From positions 447,224-511,223 of the forward strand of contig NW_005179004.1 of NCBI RefSeq assembly GCF_000350225.1: a DNA stretch of 64,000 bases, read 5' to 3'. Below are positions 10,700 through 20,605 of this stretch, piece after piece. The first letter of the stretch is position 1; the number at the start of each line of letters is the position of its first letter. The translations under genes were made by a program, and so were the position numbers. The notes beneath the pieces were generated by a model, which saw only the letters and a list, made by a program, of their open reading frames with translations, had not been told where the DNA came from and did not search any database. The stretch is from Chondrus crispus (Eukaryota > Rhodophyta > Florideophyceae > Gigartinales > Gigartinaceae).

Positions 10700-13257
10700 C
10701 GGCCGCGGTGCGCATCTCTCGATTTCCTCTAAGATCATGTATGGCGTTCTTCGTCGTCGCACAGTGTGGGCAGCAAGGAAATGCTTCTACGCTTAGCGCT
10801 GCGGATGAGCTCAATATCTTGAAGGGGCGTAGCTCTTGCAGTATAGCGTAAGCGCCCACTCGCCATTGGATTTTGGAGAGATCCCTTGCAATGGTTTTGC
10901 GACTTGTTACTGCGTTGTTGGCACATGGAAACACCGCACATGGCAACACCGCATGCCAACCTAGCGCATCGTCACTCTGGTCAAGCGGTTCTTCGCGCCA
11001 GGCACATGACATGTCCGCCAGGCTACGCAGAGTCTAGATTGCACGTGTCCTTATGTGACGTTGCTTTCATGATAAGAAAAGAAAGATACCCTCTCCATCA
11101 CACATGGCTCCCGCGAAGCGAAAGGATGGGAAAAAAGTAGAGCGCACCTAGCCCGATTTTTACAGGGTTCAGCAAAGAAGCACTTGCAGAATTCTGAAAT
11201 TCAAACCTGAAGAAAAGTGCGGTATTGTGGATGGTACTCGCTAAGTCCCAACAAATGCCTTGCTTAAGCGACACAAGTTTACCGTAGGCAATGCTGTAGC
11301 TATTCCTTTGCTGTACAGCGAAAGATAGGACTTCGCTGTCCGAGTCCGACTGCATCCTACAGTCATGCAGTACAACTAATCTGAGCTACAGTACCCTTGT
11401 TCTCCTGAGATGAAATGCGTTCAGCGTCAATCTATACTGTTAGAGAAAGTAGGATGTACCCCTTTTTCTGATCTGTTTATTGTTGCTACTCTTTTATTTA
11501 TAGTTGATGGGAATACCAGTATGGTGAACTGCTGGAGCGCATCCTGCATCAAGAGTAATACGACTACAGCGACACGTAGGTTAGAGTAGGTTCGGTATAA
11601 TCGACCCCAAAGTTGACGGCCCATGTCTGACATGCTACAGTACCAATTTCCTCAATTCAGCGGAATTGAGGTTGATTACGTTATACAAACTGGAATGCAC
11701 TGAGAACGCATCTGCACATGCAATGCAGTATATATCCAAGTATCGTACAGCAGCTCTAACAGAATAAACTACAACATCTTCAACTTTCCTGACCTGTTCC
11801 CACCAGATTTTATACTACTGTGACACGGAAAAGACGACGAACCAGTTTCGGGTCGTCCGGAGGAAGGGCAATTATTTCCGAGGTCTTCAGGAGAGTACAG
11901 ATTATTTCCTGCCGTTTGACGTACTGTGTAAATTATTTGGCACTCCCAATATATACATCTCTTTTGTGTCTGCAGTACAGTACTTCTGGTTTGGTATATA
12001 AAAGCTTCTGTTTCGTGCCATTACTCTGGGAGGTACACACACAGCCAAGATTTCTTTCATCCATCCCCGGACTCTCTTGGTCCTGAGGTGATCTCTCAGG
12101 TCTGAGAAGCTGCCAGTTGCACATAACTAATGGGTAAGAAGAGCACTGTCAAAAAAATAGCTCGCAAATAGGCCCAACACATGTAAAACTATCTGATGTA
12201 CAATAGGATGTCAAGTTATACGGCCGTGTAAACCTGTTTCAGTTCGCTAATTACTTGTCGGAAAGCGTTTGCAGAACATGTGTATGACATACCTGTCTTT
12301 ATGGGTTTTGACAAGTAAACTTCGATTTGGTAATTCGTCAGCCTGTCCTCGGCTATGGCCTGTGATGCCAAGAACACCGATGCCTCCCTCCCCCTGTGGA
12401 GAGGGAGCCGACGGTGGCTTTAATATGTGCGTGTCTGATGTGCCCTAACGGCAGTGCCTCATCTACTGTGCTGTCCTAGCTCTGGATGGAACCACATGGC
12501 CCGGCTGTGTAGCGGTTCCATTATCAATGCGCTCCATATCCCCCGCGAGCTATAGCGGATAGTTTCACAACGGTACAGTACGTATTTAACACACCGCTTT
12601 ACCCCCAGAGCAGAGACAAGAATAGGATGGGGTCCCAGGAGTGAGCCTGGCGGGACGAGGGATAAGAAACGTCGATGTGAACGGAGGAGGCTCCTTCGCG
12701 ATTTCCTCAATCCTATGTCGCAAAAATGCACCTGGCCACCTTCAGTTGATTTTAATCAAATCAAAACTACAGAAGTCGTGCGGCAACCTATCCATTCATA
12801 ATTGCACCTACATATCAATACTTTAGGCAGTGCATCCATCAGTCGTCGTCTGTATTCTGTCCTGCCTTTTTCTGTAGCCCTTGACTCGCATGCAAGATTT
12901 GTGCTTGAAATAGCTTCCCACCATCTTGAGACCGTTATCTTGAGTGGTTTCTAAATCTTAGATGCCCAATCTCTGGGTGCACTCCCAGAAGGAGACTAGG
13001 TGAGGCTGAAGGAGGGGACACCTTGCGTACATAGCCAAGTATTGTACTCGGGGGCATGTCTTCGCTGGGATATACCCCCGACCTTTAGGGAATTAGAGGA
13101 TTATCGGGGCTGGCACTCCCCACTTGAGCACATGTAAAGTCTCCGTGGGGCTGATAATCAACGTGGTACAGTATGTCCTGGCTGGAAGGGCCAGCATGTG
13201 TTATATGAGCTCGCGGCGCGAAGGCTTTGCAGAAACTGAAGTAGCGCACAGCACTGT
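10700..13257. other. Long noncoding part of unit 1
   Basis: No open frame here is conserved in frame in unit 2, so I call no gene. The stretch includes a 22-bp hairpin (11650-11671) and many TACTGTA/TACAGTA words. Two blocks, about 11436-11930 and about 12932-13140, are missing from unit 2, so each is an insertion here or a deletion there. The conserved segments (10735-11270, 11345-11435, 11930-12860 and 13140-13290) are probably passive duplicated spacer and promoter DNA of the downstream gene. Confidence 0.5.
11650..11671. repeat. Perfect hairpin, 9-bp arms
   Basis: CCTCAATTC-AGCG-GAATTGAGG, in the block specific to unit 1. No gene ends next to it and a role is unknown. Confidence 0.6.
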
Positions 13258-13276
13258 TAGCAATACATAAGAGCGG
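13258..13276 (+). promoter_or_regulatory. Conserved upstream box of the Cys-rich gene (unit 1)
   Basis: AGCAATACATAAGAGCGGCG is identical in both units, at about 150 bases before the start codon, while surrounding bases differ. ATACATAA could serve as a weak TATA-like element. This is inference from position and conservation only. Confidence 0.3.
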
Positions 13277-13410
13277 CGTTCTACTTCCTCAGCTCTCGCT
13301 TCTCCGCCACTTGTGTGACCAAGACGCTACCTTGTTCAGTTGCCATCCGATCTACATCGACACTTTCTTCAAATATCATTCACACCACCACTGCACATCT
13401 CAATCCAGAC

Positions 13411-14793
13411 ATGGCCCTCTCTACCAGTATGAGCAGCACGACATTGTACGTCTTGCTTTTCTTGCTTCCTCTGTGGCATGGCGTAAATGCCCGAGACCTC
13501 TGCCCTCCAGGATCCGTAAGCTCGAATGGGGCAGAGCCTTGCAGAGACTGCCCCGCCGGTAGATACCAACCTTATGCAGGCAAGAAGTCATGTTTGTCGT
13601 GTCCTAAGGGCACCTACCAAAACTACGGTGGACGAAGCTCCTGCTACACTTGTCCCCAGGGGGATTATCAACCAGAAACGGGCAAGACAAGCTGTCGTGA
13701 ATGTCCTTCCGGGTCGTTTGGGAGATGGGAACGCGCAACTAGCGCGGCGACGTGCAAGAAGTGTGCGCCTGGAGCGTACCAACCCTATGGCGGACGAAGC
13801 TCCTGCTATACGTGCAATCAAGGAGATTTCCAACCGAAGGCAGGACAGACAAGCTGCTTTGAATGTCCGCCCGGATCGTATGGAAGGAAGGAAGGCGCGA
13901 CTAGTCGGGCGACTTGCAAGAAGTGTGTGCCTGGCACGTACCAGCCCTACGGCGGACGAAGCTCCTGCTATACGTGCAATCAAGGAGACTATCAACCAAA
14001 GGCTGGAAAGGCAAGCTGCTTTGAATGTCCGGCCGGATCGTATGGAAGAAAGGAAGGCGCGACTAGTCGGGCGACGTGCAAGAAGTGTGCGCCTGGAACG
14101 TACCAAAACTATAGCGGACGAAGCTCCTGCTATACGTGCAATCAAGGAGATTTCCAACCGAAGGCAGGACAGAAAAGCTGCTTTGAATGTCCGCCCGGAT
14201 CGTATGGAAAGAAGGAAGGTGCGACTAGTAAGGCGACGTGCAAGAAGTGTGCGCCTGGAACGTACCAAAACTATAGCGGACGAAGCTCCTGCTATACGTG
14301 CAATCAAGGAGACTATCAACCAAAGGCTGGAAAGACAAGCTGTTTTGAATGTCCGGTCGGATCGTATGGAAGGAAGGAAGGCGCGACTAGTCGGGCGACG
14401 TGCAAGAAGTGTGCGCCTGGCACGTACCAGCCCTACGGTGGACGAAGCTCCTGCTATACGTGTTCTCAAGGAGACTATCAGCCAAAGGCTGGAATGAAAA
14501 GCTGCTTTGAATGTCCGCCCGGATCGTATGGAAGCAGGGAAGGTGCAACTAGTAGGTCGACTTGCAAGAAGTGTGATCCTGGATCGTACCAACCCTATAG
14601 CGGACGAAGCGCCTGCGACACGTGCTCTCAAGGAGACTACCAGCCAAATGCTGGCAAGACAAGCTGCTTTGAATGTCCGCCCGGATCGCATGGAGACAGG
14701 GCAGGTGCAGCTAGTAGGACGACATGCAAAAAGTGCCCGCCCGGCTACCGCCAACCCTACAGTGGAAGGAGCTCTTGCGATAAGGTGCGCTGA
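13411..14793 (+). CDS. Secreted Cys-rich protein of 54-residue GCC2/GCC3-like repeats (7 repeats)
   Basis: A 460-residue protein. Residues 1 to about 28 form a clear signal peptide (hydrophobic core LYVLLFLLPLW, probable cleavage after GVNA), so it should enter the secretory route. The rest is Cys-rich: an N-terminal segment with CPPG and CPAG turns, then seven consecutive 54-residue repeats of the pattern GRSSCYTC-QGDYQP-AG-SCFECPPGSYG-EGATS-ATCKKCAPGTYQ, and an eighth broken off at the stop. Paired Cys with C-PPG turns resemble the ephrin-receptor-like GCC2/GCC3 (TNFR/EGF-like) module. No membrane anchor, kinase or catalytic domain follows, so it is probably a secreted or wall-associated structural or binding protein. 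I start at the ATG before the signal peptide, because the open frame further upstream has no ATG. The paralogue at 22818 has one more repeat. The function is otherwise unknown. Confidence 0.88.
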   Translation: MALSTSMSSTTLYVLLFLLPLWHGVNARDLCPPGSVSSNGAEPCRDCPAGRYQPYAGKKSCLSCPKGTYQNYGGRSSCYTCPQGDYQPETGKTSCRECPSGSFGRWERATSAATCKKCAPGAYQPYGGRSSCYTCNQGDFQPKAGQTSCFECPPGSYGRKEGATSRATCKKCVPGTYQPYGGRSSCYTCNQGDYQPKAGKASCFECPAGSYGRKEGATSRATCKKCAPGTYQNYSGRSSCYTCNQGDFQPKAGQKSCFECPPGSYGKKEGATSKATCKKCAPGTYQNYSGRSSCYTCNQGDYQPKAGKTSCFECPVGSYGRKEGATSRATCKKCAPGTYQPYGGRSSCYTCSQGDYQPKAGMKSCFECPPGSYGSREGATSRSTCKKCDPGSYQPYSGRSACDTCSQGDYQPNAGKTSCFECPPGSHGDRAGAASRTTCKKCPPGYRQPYSGRSSCDKVR

Positions 14794-16250
14794 GGAGGAT
14801 TGTCATTCTAGGCCGCCAAAGGCAAGGCATCTTGATTCCGTGGTTTTCATGTCAGGGGCGTCAGAGGTTGGCACAAATAGCCTGCGCCGCGTATTTGACG
14901 GCGGCTGTATGGCTTCTCGATGAGTGCTTTGATGGTGACCAACGCGGCATTTGAGGAGTCTTCCTGAAGCTTGGAGTGTCAAGATTTGTTATTCTCTAAT
15001 GCATATACCGTGCAGTCATTTCACCTGTAGTCTACGATAGTACTGTACCGTACATACGTCGTAAAGCAATGCTGCTCTGTTATCTCTCTCTATCAGCATC
15101 GCCATCCAGGCCCAGTACCGTTGCGGCGGCAACAACGGCGGGGAGACGAACCGAAGCCTAAAGTTAGATGCAGGTTTTGGCGCCGCCAAACCTATCACAA
15201 TGCACACCTGGCAAGAAAGGTCGCATTCTAGCAGTGGCATGGGCGCTTCACTGTACCGTTACTGTATGTCCCCATCACACGTTCTCACAGTCCGTCAGCG
15301 GAAGACTGTGCTCCCCGCCATGACGCATTGCCCCGCTTAGCAAGGCACACCTCGCGGTCACAGGTACCGTAGAGAGCCGTCCTTCGCGCTGTGCTCCGCG
15401 CATCCTCCATTGTTCTCGCCTCTGTCGTGCGCAGGGAGTGCAATGTCCCCGCACCCGTCGAAGTCTTCCAAAGGTCGCAACAATGGGTGATTCCGCGTTG
15501 TTTTTTCCATTTGCCCACAAACTCGCTGGACATAAAGTAAACCCGAGTTTGAAAAATCCCACCACGAGTTTTGCGGACTGACCTCCAGCAAGGTACCTGC
15601 CCGCAACAAACGGAAGTCTGGTACAGTATATCGTTGTGCCGCCCGACGGATCACGTGCACCTGCGCGAATACTCGCTGAAGCGAATCTTGTAGCTCGCCA
15701 CAAGGATAGAAACGTCCTCAGTCGAAAGGACGATGTGTTTCGTCTTCTTGACAGTCTGAGGGGGGCCGTTTAGAGAGGACTGCTTTTTAGAAGCTTCTAC
15801 TTATCTATCTTTCGCGGTTGCTTAGGCGGCATCTCTGGCAGATCCTGTCGCCCTTTTTATCTATTGATCGACTTTGCGCAGATGAAGCGATAGGGGCGTC
15901 CATGATGCATATCGCCACGACCCCGTGCAGTCTGGGACTCATTGTGCTGATGAAAAGAACGGAAGACCCACTTCGTTTTTTTTCACGACGGGTCGATCCA
16001 GCACTGCTGTGATTAGGCGGATGTGAAACTCGTGGAAAACTCACATGCCCCGAGTTTTCGGTATGCTGTGAGTTTTGCCAAACGCGTTGTTTGAAATTTT
16101 TGCGTTCAGAAAATCCAAGCAAACTCGTTGCCAAAACACGCGTTTTCGTGACTTTACGGAGAACGTTACTGTACTTTGCATAAACATACTGTGGGTCGAG
16201 GGCTACCCTCTAGAGAGAATAGACTCGCGGTAGAGATGCTCTTATGTTGT
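14794..16250. other. Noncoding: unit 1 tail and inter-unit spacer
   Basis: Up to about 15245 this matches unit 2. It includes the unoccupied target (CCCAGTACC at 15111-15119) of the 5.2-kb transposon and the unoccupied site (GACCAACGCGGCATTTGAGG, 14937-14956) of the 254-bp MITE. From 15245 to 16250 I see no gene. A minus-strand open frame at 15275-15703 has no recognisable domain. Around 15520-15590 and 16020-16140 there are repeated ACGAGTTTTG/GAAACTCG words that may be the remains of a small repeat. Confidence 0.45.
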
Positions 16251-16254
16251 CTAA

Positions 16255-16505
16255 ATGTCACTTCTCTTTTTTAAACAGGCGTTTGGTTTTGAAGATATCA
16301 ATACTAAACGCTTTCAAGGCTGCTCCAAAAAACTTATTTGCCAGGCATTTCTAAAAACTACCGGAAGGACGTGCAGCTCTCACCAAAACACTTCCTTCCG
16401 CAAAGCAGAACACAGGTGCGGTAGCCAGGGTATCTTGCATCGAGAAAGCACAAGTCCAGAAACAAATGAGTTGAAAAGCATCCTCGTAAGATGTCACCTG
16501 TCATC
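16255..16505. mobile_element. Damaged MITE, CTAGTGTCTAG family, copy D
   Basis: Aligns with the right half of copy A from TTTTTAAACAGGCGTTT to GTTGAAAAG and the following CCTC. It then runs into ATGTCACCTGTC, a decayed version of the usual end. The left half with the palindromes is missing. It is more diverged than the other copies, so it is probably the oldest. Confidence 0.75.
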
Positions 16506-16749
16506 TGCACACACGGGCATGCGAAGTCTTCCGCGAACGGACACGATGGCGCCGACGTCTCGGACACTGCCGCATCTTGTTCACACCCTGACACCAGAAA
16601 AATGTTCACTAGGCCTTTAACATCCGACACGAAACGCGCCCCCAGGCTTGCGTCGAATTAACCAAACTAGCCTACCTTGCTGCTACTGTGTCTCTACTCT
16701 ACTCTTACTCCAGTTCGCTAATTCCAAACCACCCACACTCCAAACGAAA

Positions 16750-18425
16750 CTTCTCATCAGCGCCACCTCGCCCATGACGGGCAGGTCAACCGGGCCGCGA
16801 GGCATCATGTCCATCCCTGCGACCACAACCCCATGATTGTGGTCTATCTGTGCAACCTCGGGGCACATCTCACCGTCCGTTTGGGCCAACACAGCCTCAG
16901 ACCCATCCTCTCGCCATTGCAAGATTCGTTTCCCTCTTGCAGTTTTTTGGGGTGTTCGCCCTGTGCGAGAAATAGTATCCAAGTCTGTTGCACTCAGAAA
17001 TCGATTTGTGATATCATCCCAGTCTTCTTTCACGCAAAAATGAATTGTGATCCCTCTCTCCATGTCCCACACCCGCACCATCTTGTCTGAGCATGCAGAT
17101 ACAACACGCCGTCCGTCTGCATTCATCATAACGCTAGCCATCGGACCCGTATGTCCATTCTGTGAAAGCCAGGAATCCGGTGACCCTTTTACTCATGCCT
17201 TTTCCTCTGTCTCTACTTATACTACTTCGCTGGGCACGGGGTTGTGCTGGAGGCACAGCTCCGTGCAACTCACTGTCGACCTGGTGGCGCTCCACGTATC
17301 ACTTCTTCCACAGTGGTATGTAGTATCACTTGTGCGCTCTGTCACATTCAATTCGTCCCCGACTTGTGCTCCCGTCTCCACGTCCCACACCCGCACGTTC
17401 CCGTCTCCGGATCCAGATACCACACGTCTTCTGGGCACATTCATCGCAAAGCTGATCACCATTCCCGTATGTCTAGTTAATGCATCCTCCAGTTGTGCTC
17501 CCGTCTCCACGTCCCACATCCGCACGCTCTTGTCTTCCGATTCAGATACCACACACTTTCCGTCTGCACTCATTGCAACGCCACCCACCTCCGACTCATG
17601 ACGGCGGAAACTTATCAGTATTTTCCCCTCATATAAACTCCACAGCGTCTGCGTCCCATCTTCATTTCCGACAACCACATACACTTTCCTCTCGCAGAAA
17701 GTCACGCAGCTGCCCTTCGTCACCTTTGCTATTCCTCCAGTCACTTCGGATTTTTCACTTCAAGAACACGACCCGGAACAATTCCTCACACCCCTGCTCC
17801 TTTTGCGCTTGCTTCCCTCAATGTTCCTTGAACCTGTACTCTCTGTTTCAAGGTCGCACTCCAATCGAATCACCTTCGTCTCCTTCTCAAGTAAATGCGT
17901 GAAAAATGTAACTTTTAGCCCGCACAACTTCACCTGACATCCATACACTCCACCGCCGAAGTCCATCTTGATTTCGATGCCTCGGTGATAGCGATATAGG
18001 AAGACAATCTGCTCTACCAAATTTCCACCGGCTGGCCCCACACATTCACAAACACGCCGTATCTACGGCCGCGGCCGTGCATAATCTCCTTTTCTTCTTC
18101 CCACTGCATCCAGCAGTGTCTGCCAGGATTGATAACTCTTGAAGAATGCCCGTGTTTATATCGTTGAGAACATACATATCATCAACGTTACTAAAACATA
18201 CGTGTGTGCTAAACCATGCTTGCGCCTTGGTTAGTACCCTGCCACAATAGCTCTGCTCTCGCATTTCTGGAGCCGTTCGGCTGCCACCGGACGCCTTCAC
18301 GATCGTGTACAGCCGTTCTGACACTCGCCCTCCGTTTGCATCTTCCCCCAGAGACACAAAATACACTCCTCCCGAGAAACGACTCTTAATATCATCGCCA
18401 TGCTTCGTGTCGTTCGACAAGACAT
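16750..18425 (-). pseudogene. NB-ARC/WD40 (STAND-type) gene remnant (unit 2)
   Basis: STAND proteins join an NTPase switch to a repeat sensor. The minus strand shows, N to C, an NB-ARC-like piece without its P-loop (FSGGVYFVSLGEDANGG, then AQAWFSTH followed by the VDD-type Walker B stretch, 18046-18420). A poorly recognised linker follows, then at least three WD40 blades ending SVRMWDVETG, NVRVWDVETG and MVRVWDMERG (17700 down to 17050). Stops and frame changes separate these parts. A non-WD stretch of about 180 bp (17158-17340) breaks the propeller. The N terminus is lost near 18425, where unrelated sequence begins. The gene is dead but more complete than the unit 1 copy. In other eukaryotes NB-ARC-WD40 proteins act in cell death or defence; that role here is only inferred. 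Confidence 0.75.
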
Positions 18426-18550
18426 GAGATGAGGCGAACGGTTTGTTCAGCCCGGCCGGTAAGGCGTAAGATAAGTGTACGGGTCAGCGATGCCGTTAGT
18501 GACTATGGGGAATTGTTCGGATTCGGAAAAGTGGCGGTGACAACACGTCG

Positions 18551-18722
18551 TTTTCTCTCCTTTCTTTCTTTCTTTCTTTCTTTCCTTTCTTCCTTTCTTC
18601 CTTTCCTTTCTTCCTTTCTTCCTTTCCTTTCTTTCCTTCTTTCTTTCCTTTCTTTCCTTCTTTCTTTCCTTTCTTTCCTTCTTTCTTTCCTTTCTTTCCT
18701 TCTTTCTCTCTCTCTCGCTCTC
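18551..18722. repeat. CTTT/CCTTT microsatellite
   Basis: About 170 bp of almost pure pyrimidine (CTTT, CCTTT and TTCC units), ending in a CT run. Long Lys/Arg/Glu or Phe/Leu/Ser reading frames across it are products of the repeat and not genes. It is missing from unit 1, together with the NB-ARC piece. Confidence 0.95.
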
Positions 18723-19461
18723 CCACATGTGGTCGGATGCCGTTTTCATGTATGACGTTCTTCGTCGTGGCACAGAGTGGGCAGCAACGACATGCTTCAA
18801 CGCTTACACATATATGCTTAGCGCTGCAGATGAGTTCAGTACCTTGAGGGGGAGTACCTCTGACAGTATAGGGTGAGTGCCCCTCGCCAGTAGATTTTGT
18901 AGAGATCTCTTGCAATGGTTTTGCGACTTGTTATTGCGTTGTCGGCACATGCCAACATCGCATGCCAACCTGGGACATCACCACTCTGGTGAAGCGGGTC
19001 TGCACGCCAGGCACATGACATGTCCGCCGAGCTACGCGGAGTCTAAATGGCACGTGTCCTTATGTGACGTTGCTTTCATGATAAGAAAAGAAAGATACCC
19101 TCTCCATCACACATGGCTCCCGCGAAGCGAAAGGATGGAAAAAAGTAGAGAGCTTACCTAGTCCGATTTTTACAGGGTTCAGGAAAGAAGCATTTGCGGA
19201 ATTCTGAAATTCAAACGTGAAGAGGAGTGCAGCATTGTGGATAGTACTCGCTAAGTCCCAACAAATTCATTGCTTAACCCTCAACCAATACAGTACCAAG
19301 GGTACAGTCGACCCTACGCATTAGTGCCACCCTGTGTAAAGACTAATAATACGGCACTAATTCGGAGCGGCACAATCAGAAAGCAGAATCACTACCCGGC
19401 CAGAACTCTGTTATTAGAGTCTGCTGTTGTTGCCTTTGACCCTGTCTCTCATGCCTAGCTT

Positions 19462-19953
19462 CTAGTGTCTAGACGACAAGCAATTTGACCTCATATGAGG
19501 TCAGTCATGGCCTCATATGAGGCCAGCTTTTTTTTTGCAAAAAAATATAAATTAAATCGAAACTTTAAAACATTCAGTTTGGACACCATTTCTTTAACGT
19601 ATACGCGCTCGGCAATAACATCTTGCAAAGCATTGGGATGGCGGTTGTCAATGCACAGAGAGACTAAGAATCTAAAGAACTATCAATGATGAGTTGACTT
19701 TTTAAACAGGCGTTTTGGTTTCGAAGATATCAACATAAAACGTTTTGAGGTTGGTCAAAAAAGGCTCCTTTTTGGGCATTTTAAAAATGGCTGGAGAAGA
19801 CGTGCAGATCTCACCAAACTCCACCCTTCCACAACGCAGAAGTCAACTGCCGTGTCGAGAGTATCTTTTTTCCATCTTGTTGAGCTAGCACAAGTCGAGA
19901 AAAATAAGTTGAAAAGTGACCTCATATGAGGTCATTTGTCACCTAGACACTAG
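19462..19953. mobile_element. MITE, CTAGTGTCTAG family, copy B (492 bp)
   Basis: Nearly identical to copy A over its whole length. It carries GACCTCATATGAGGTC and GGCCTCATATGAGGCC near the left end and GACCTCATATGAGGTC near the right. It ends CTAGACACTAG. It is nested in the pogo-like element, so it moved after that element arrived. Confidence 0.9.
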
Positions 19954-19954
19954 A

Positions 19955-20447
19955 AAAGCTCGTTTTGCGGACCTCAAGTGCGATAAGGCATTGCTCACAT
20001 CGCACTCCACACCCAGACTCTCCAAAGACCCAAACAACCTTGCTAGCACTACAGCACTCGGTACGGCCCGCCTCTCCGTAATTTCACACTCGTCTTCAGC
20101 CACACAATCATCCATCATAGCATCACTGGCAGACTGATTCTGTAGCTCTCCACCATAATGTATTGAATCGCAAGCATCACTAATAGAAGCTTCTGCCACA
20201 AGCACATTAGTCTCGATCTCAATCCATTCCTCCACATCTTTCCTGCAGAATTCTGCAGTTTCTGCAAGGCCGTCTTCTGGCACCAGGCTCAGTCGGGAGA
20301 GAAACCCTACTATACCATCCACCATAGATTTATCAATTTCTGTTTCATTTCGACCAACTTTCCGACCTGCAGCAGATGCCCAACCTCGATTTTCTGTGCA
20401 ATCGTAAGGCGCGTACGCTTCGCTTTGGCGATCTTTTCAGGATTCAT
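19955..20447 (-). pseudogene. pogo/CENP-B-like transposase, internally deleted
   Basis: The ATG at 20447 opens a basic stretch, KRTRLTIAQKIEVGHLLQVG, typical of the CENP-B/psq-type helix-turn-helix at the N terminus of pogo transposases. After about 40 codons the frame changes. An acidic 120-codon tail (20325 to 19955) then resembles the C-terminal region of Tigger/pogo proteins. The whole DDE core is missing, so this copy cannot move itself. Family assignment is by motif style, without a search. Confidence 0.5.
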
Positions 20448-20605
20448 GTTAGGGTCATTGAGTGAGGTGCCATCACGTCACCAATTGAGCTGAGGCGCAT
20501 GAGGAGTGGCCGATGACGACGTCGTGCATGACACGTGGCAGAACCTGTGTCTGCCGGTTTTGGCGGCACTAATTCGAGGGTGGCAATAATGAAAGCGGCA
20601 CTTTT

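Larger units (their letters stand above)
9735..15245. repeat. Segmental duplication, unit 1
   Basis: Colinear with about 16805-30295 once insertions are removed. Shared landmarks in order are: the WD40 pseudogene; a block around GTTCTTCGTCGT and the 11040-11270 stretch; TCCGACTGCATCC near 11347; the TCTCAGGTCTGAGAAGC stretch near 12100; the Cys-rich gene; and GGCAAGAAAGGTC near 15210. Unit 1 lacks the NB-ARC part, one WD repeat and one 54-residue Cys-rich repeat seen in unit 2. It has extra noncoding DNA at about 11436-11930 and 12932-13140. It preserves empty sites for the insertions found in unit 2. Confidence 0.85.
19303..20605. mobile_element. Internally deleted pogo-like element with a MITE inside it
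   Basis: The left end, after TA at 19303, reads CAGTCGACCCTACGCATTAG and continues into a subterminal GGCACTAATTCG repeat. This is the style of pogo-class ends. At the right, 20561-20605 carries the GGCACTAATTCG word again, but the terminal bases are eroded, so the right boundary is approximate. The transposase remnant lies on the minus strand and a CTAGTGTCTAG-family MITE (19462-19953) sits between it and the left end. The block is absent from unit 1. Confidence 0.55.

Noticed and set aside
12932-13140. Unit 1-specific block considered as a SINE
   Set aside because: No A/B boxes, no A-rich tail and no flanking duplication. It could equally be a deletion in unit 2.
13526-14497. Second plus-strand frame inside the Cys-rich gene (also 23035-24489)
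   Set aside because: Arg/Ala-rich shadow of the 54-residue repeat, with no domain. The sense frame has the signal peptide and conserved Cys.
13588-14754. 388-codon open frame antisense to the Cys-rich gene (and 401 codons at 22995-24200)
   Set aside because: The repetitive sense codons keep this frame free of stops. The product is a mirror of the repeat with no start context, and both paralogues show it only because the sense frame is conserved.
15275-15703. 142-codon minus-strand open frame
   Set aside because: No recognisable domain, no paralogue in unit 2, and overlapping frames of similar length suggest chance.
18429-18915. Phe/Leu/Ser and Lys/Arg/Glu frames across the CTTT tract
   Set aside because: Products of the microsatellite, not genes.
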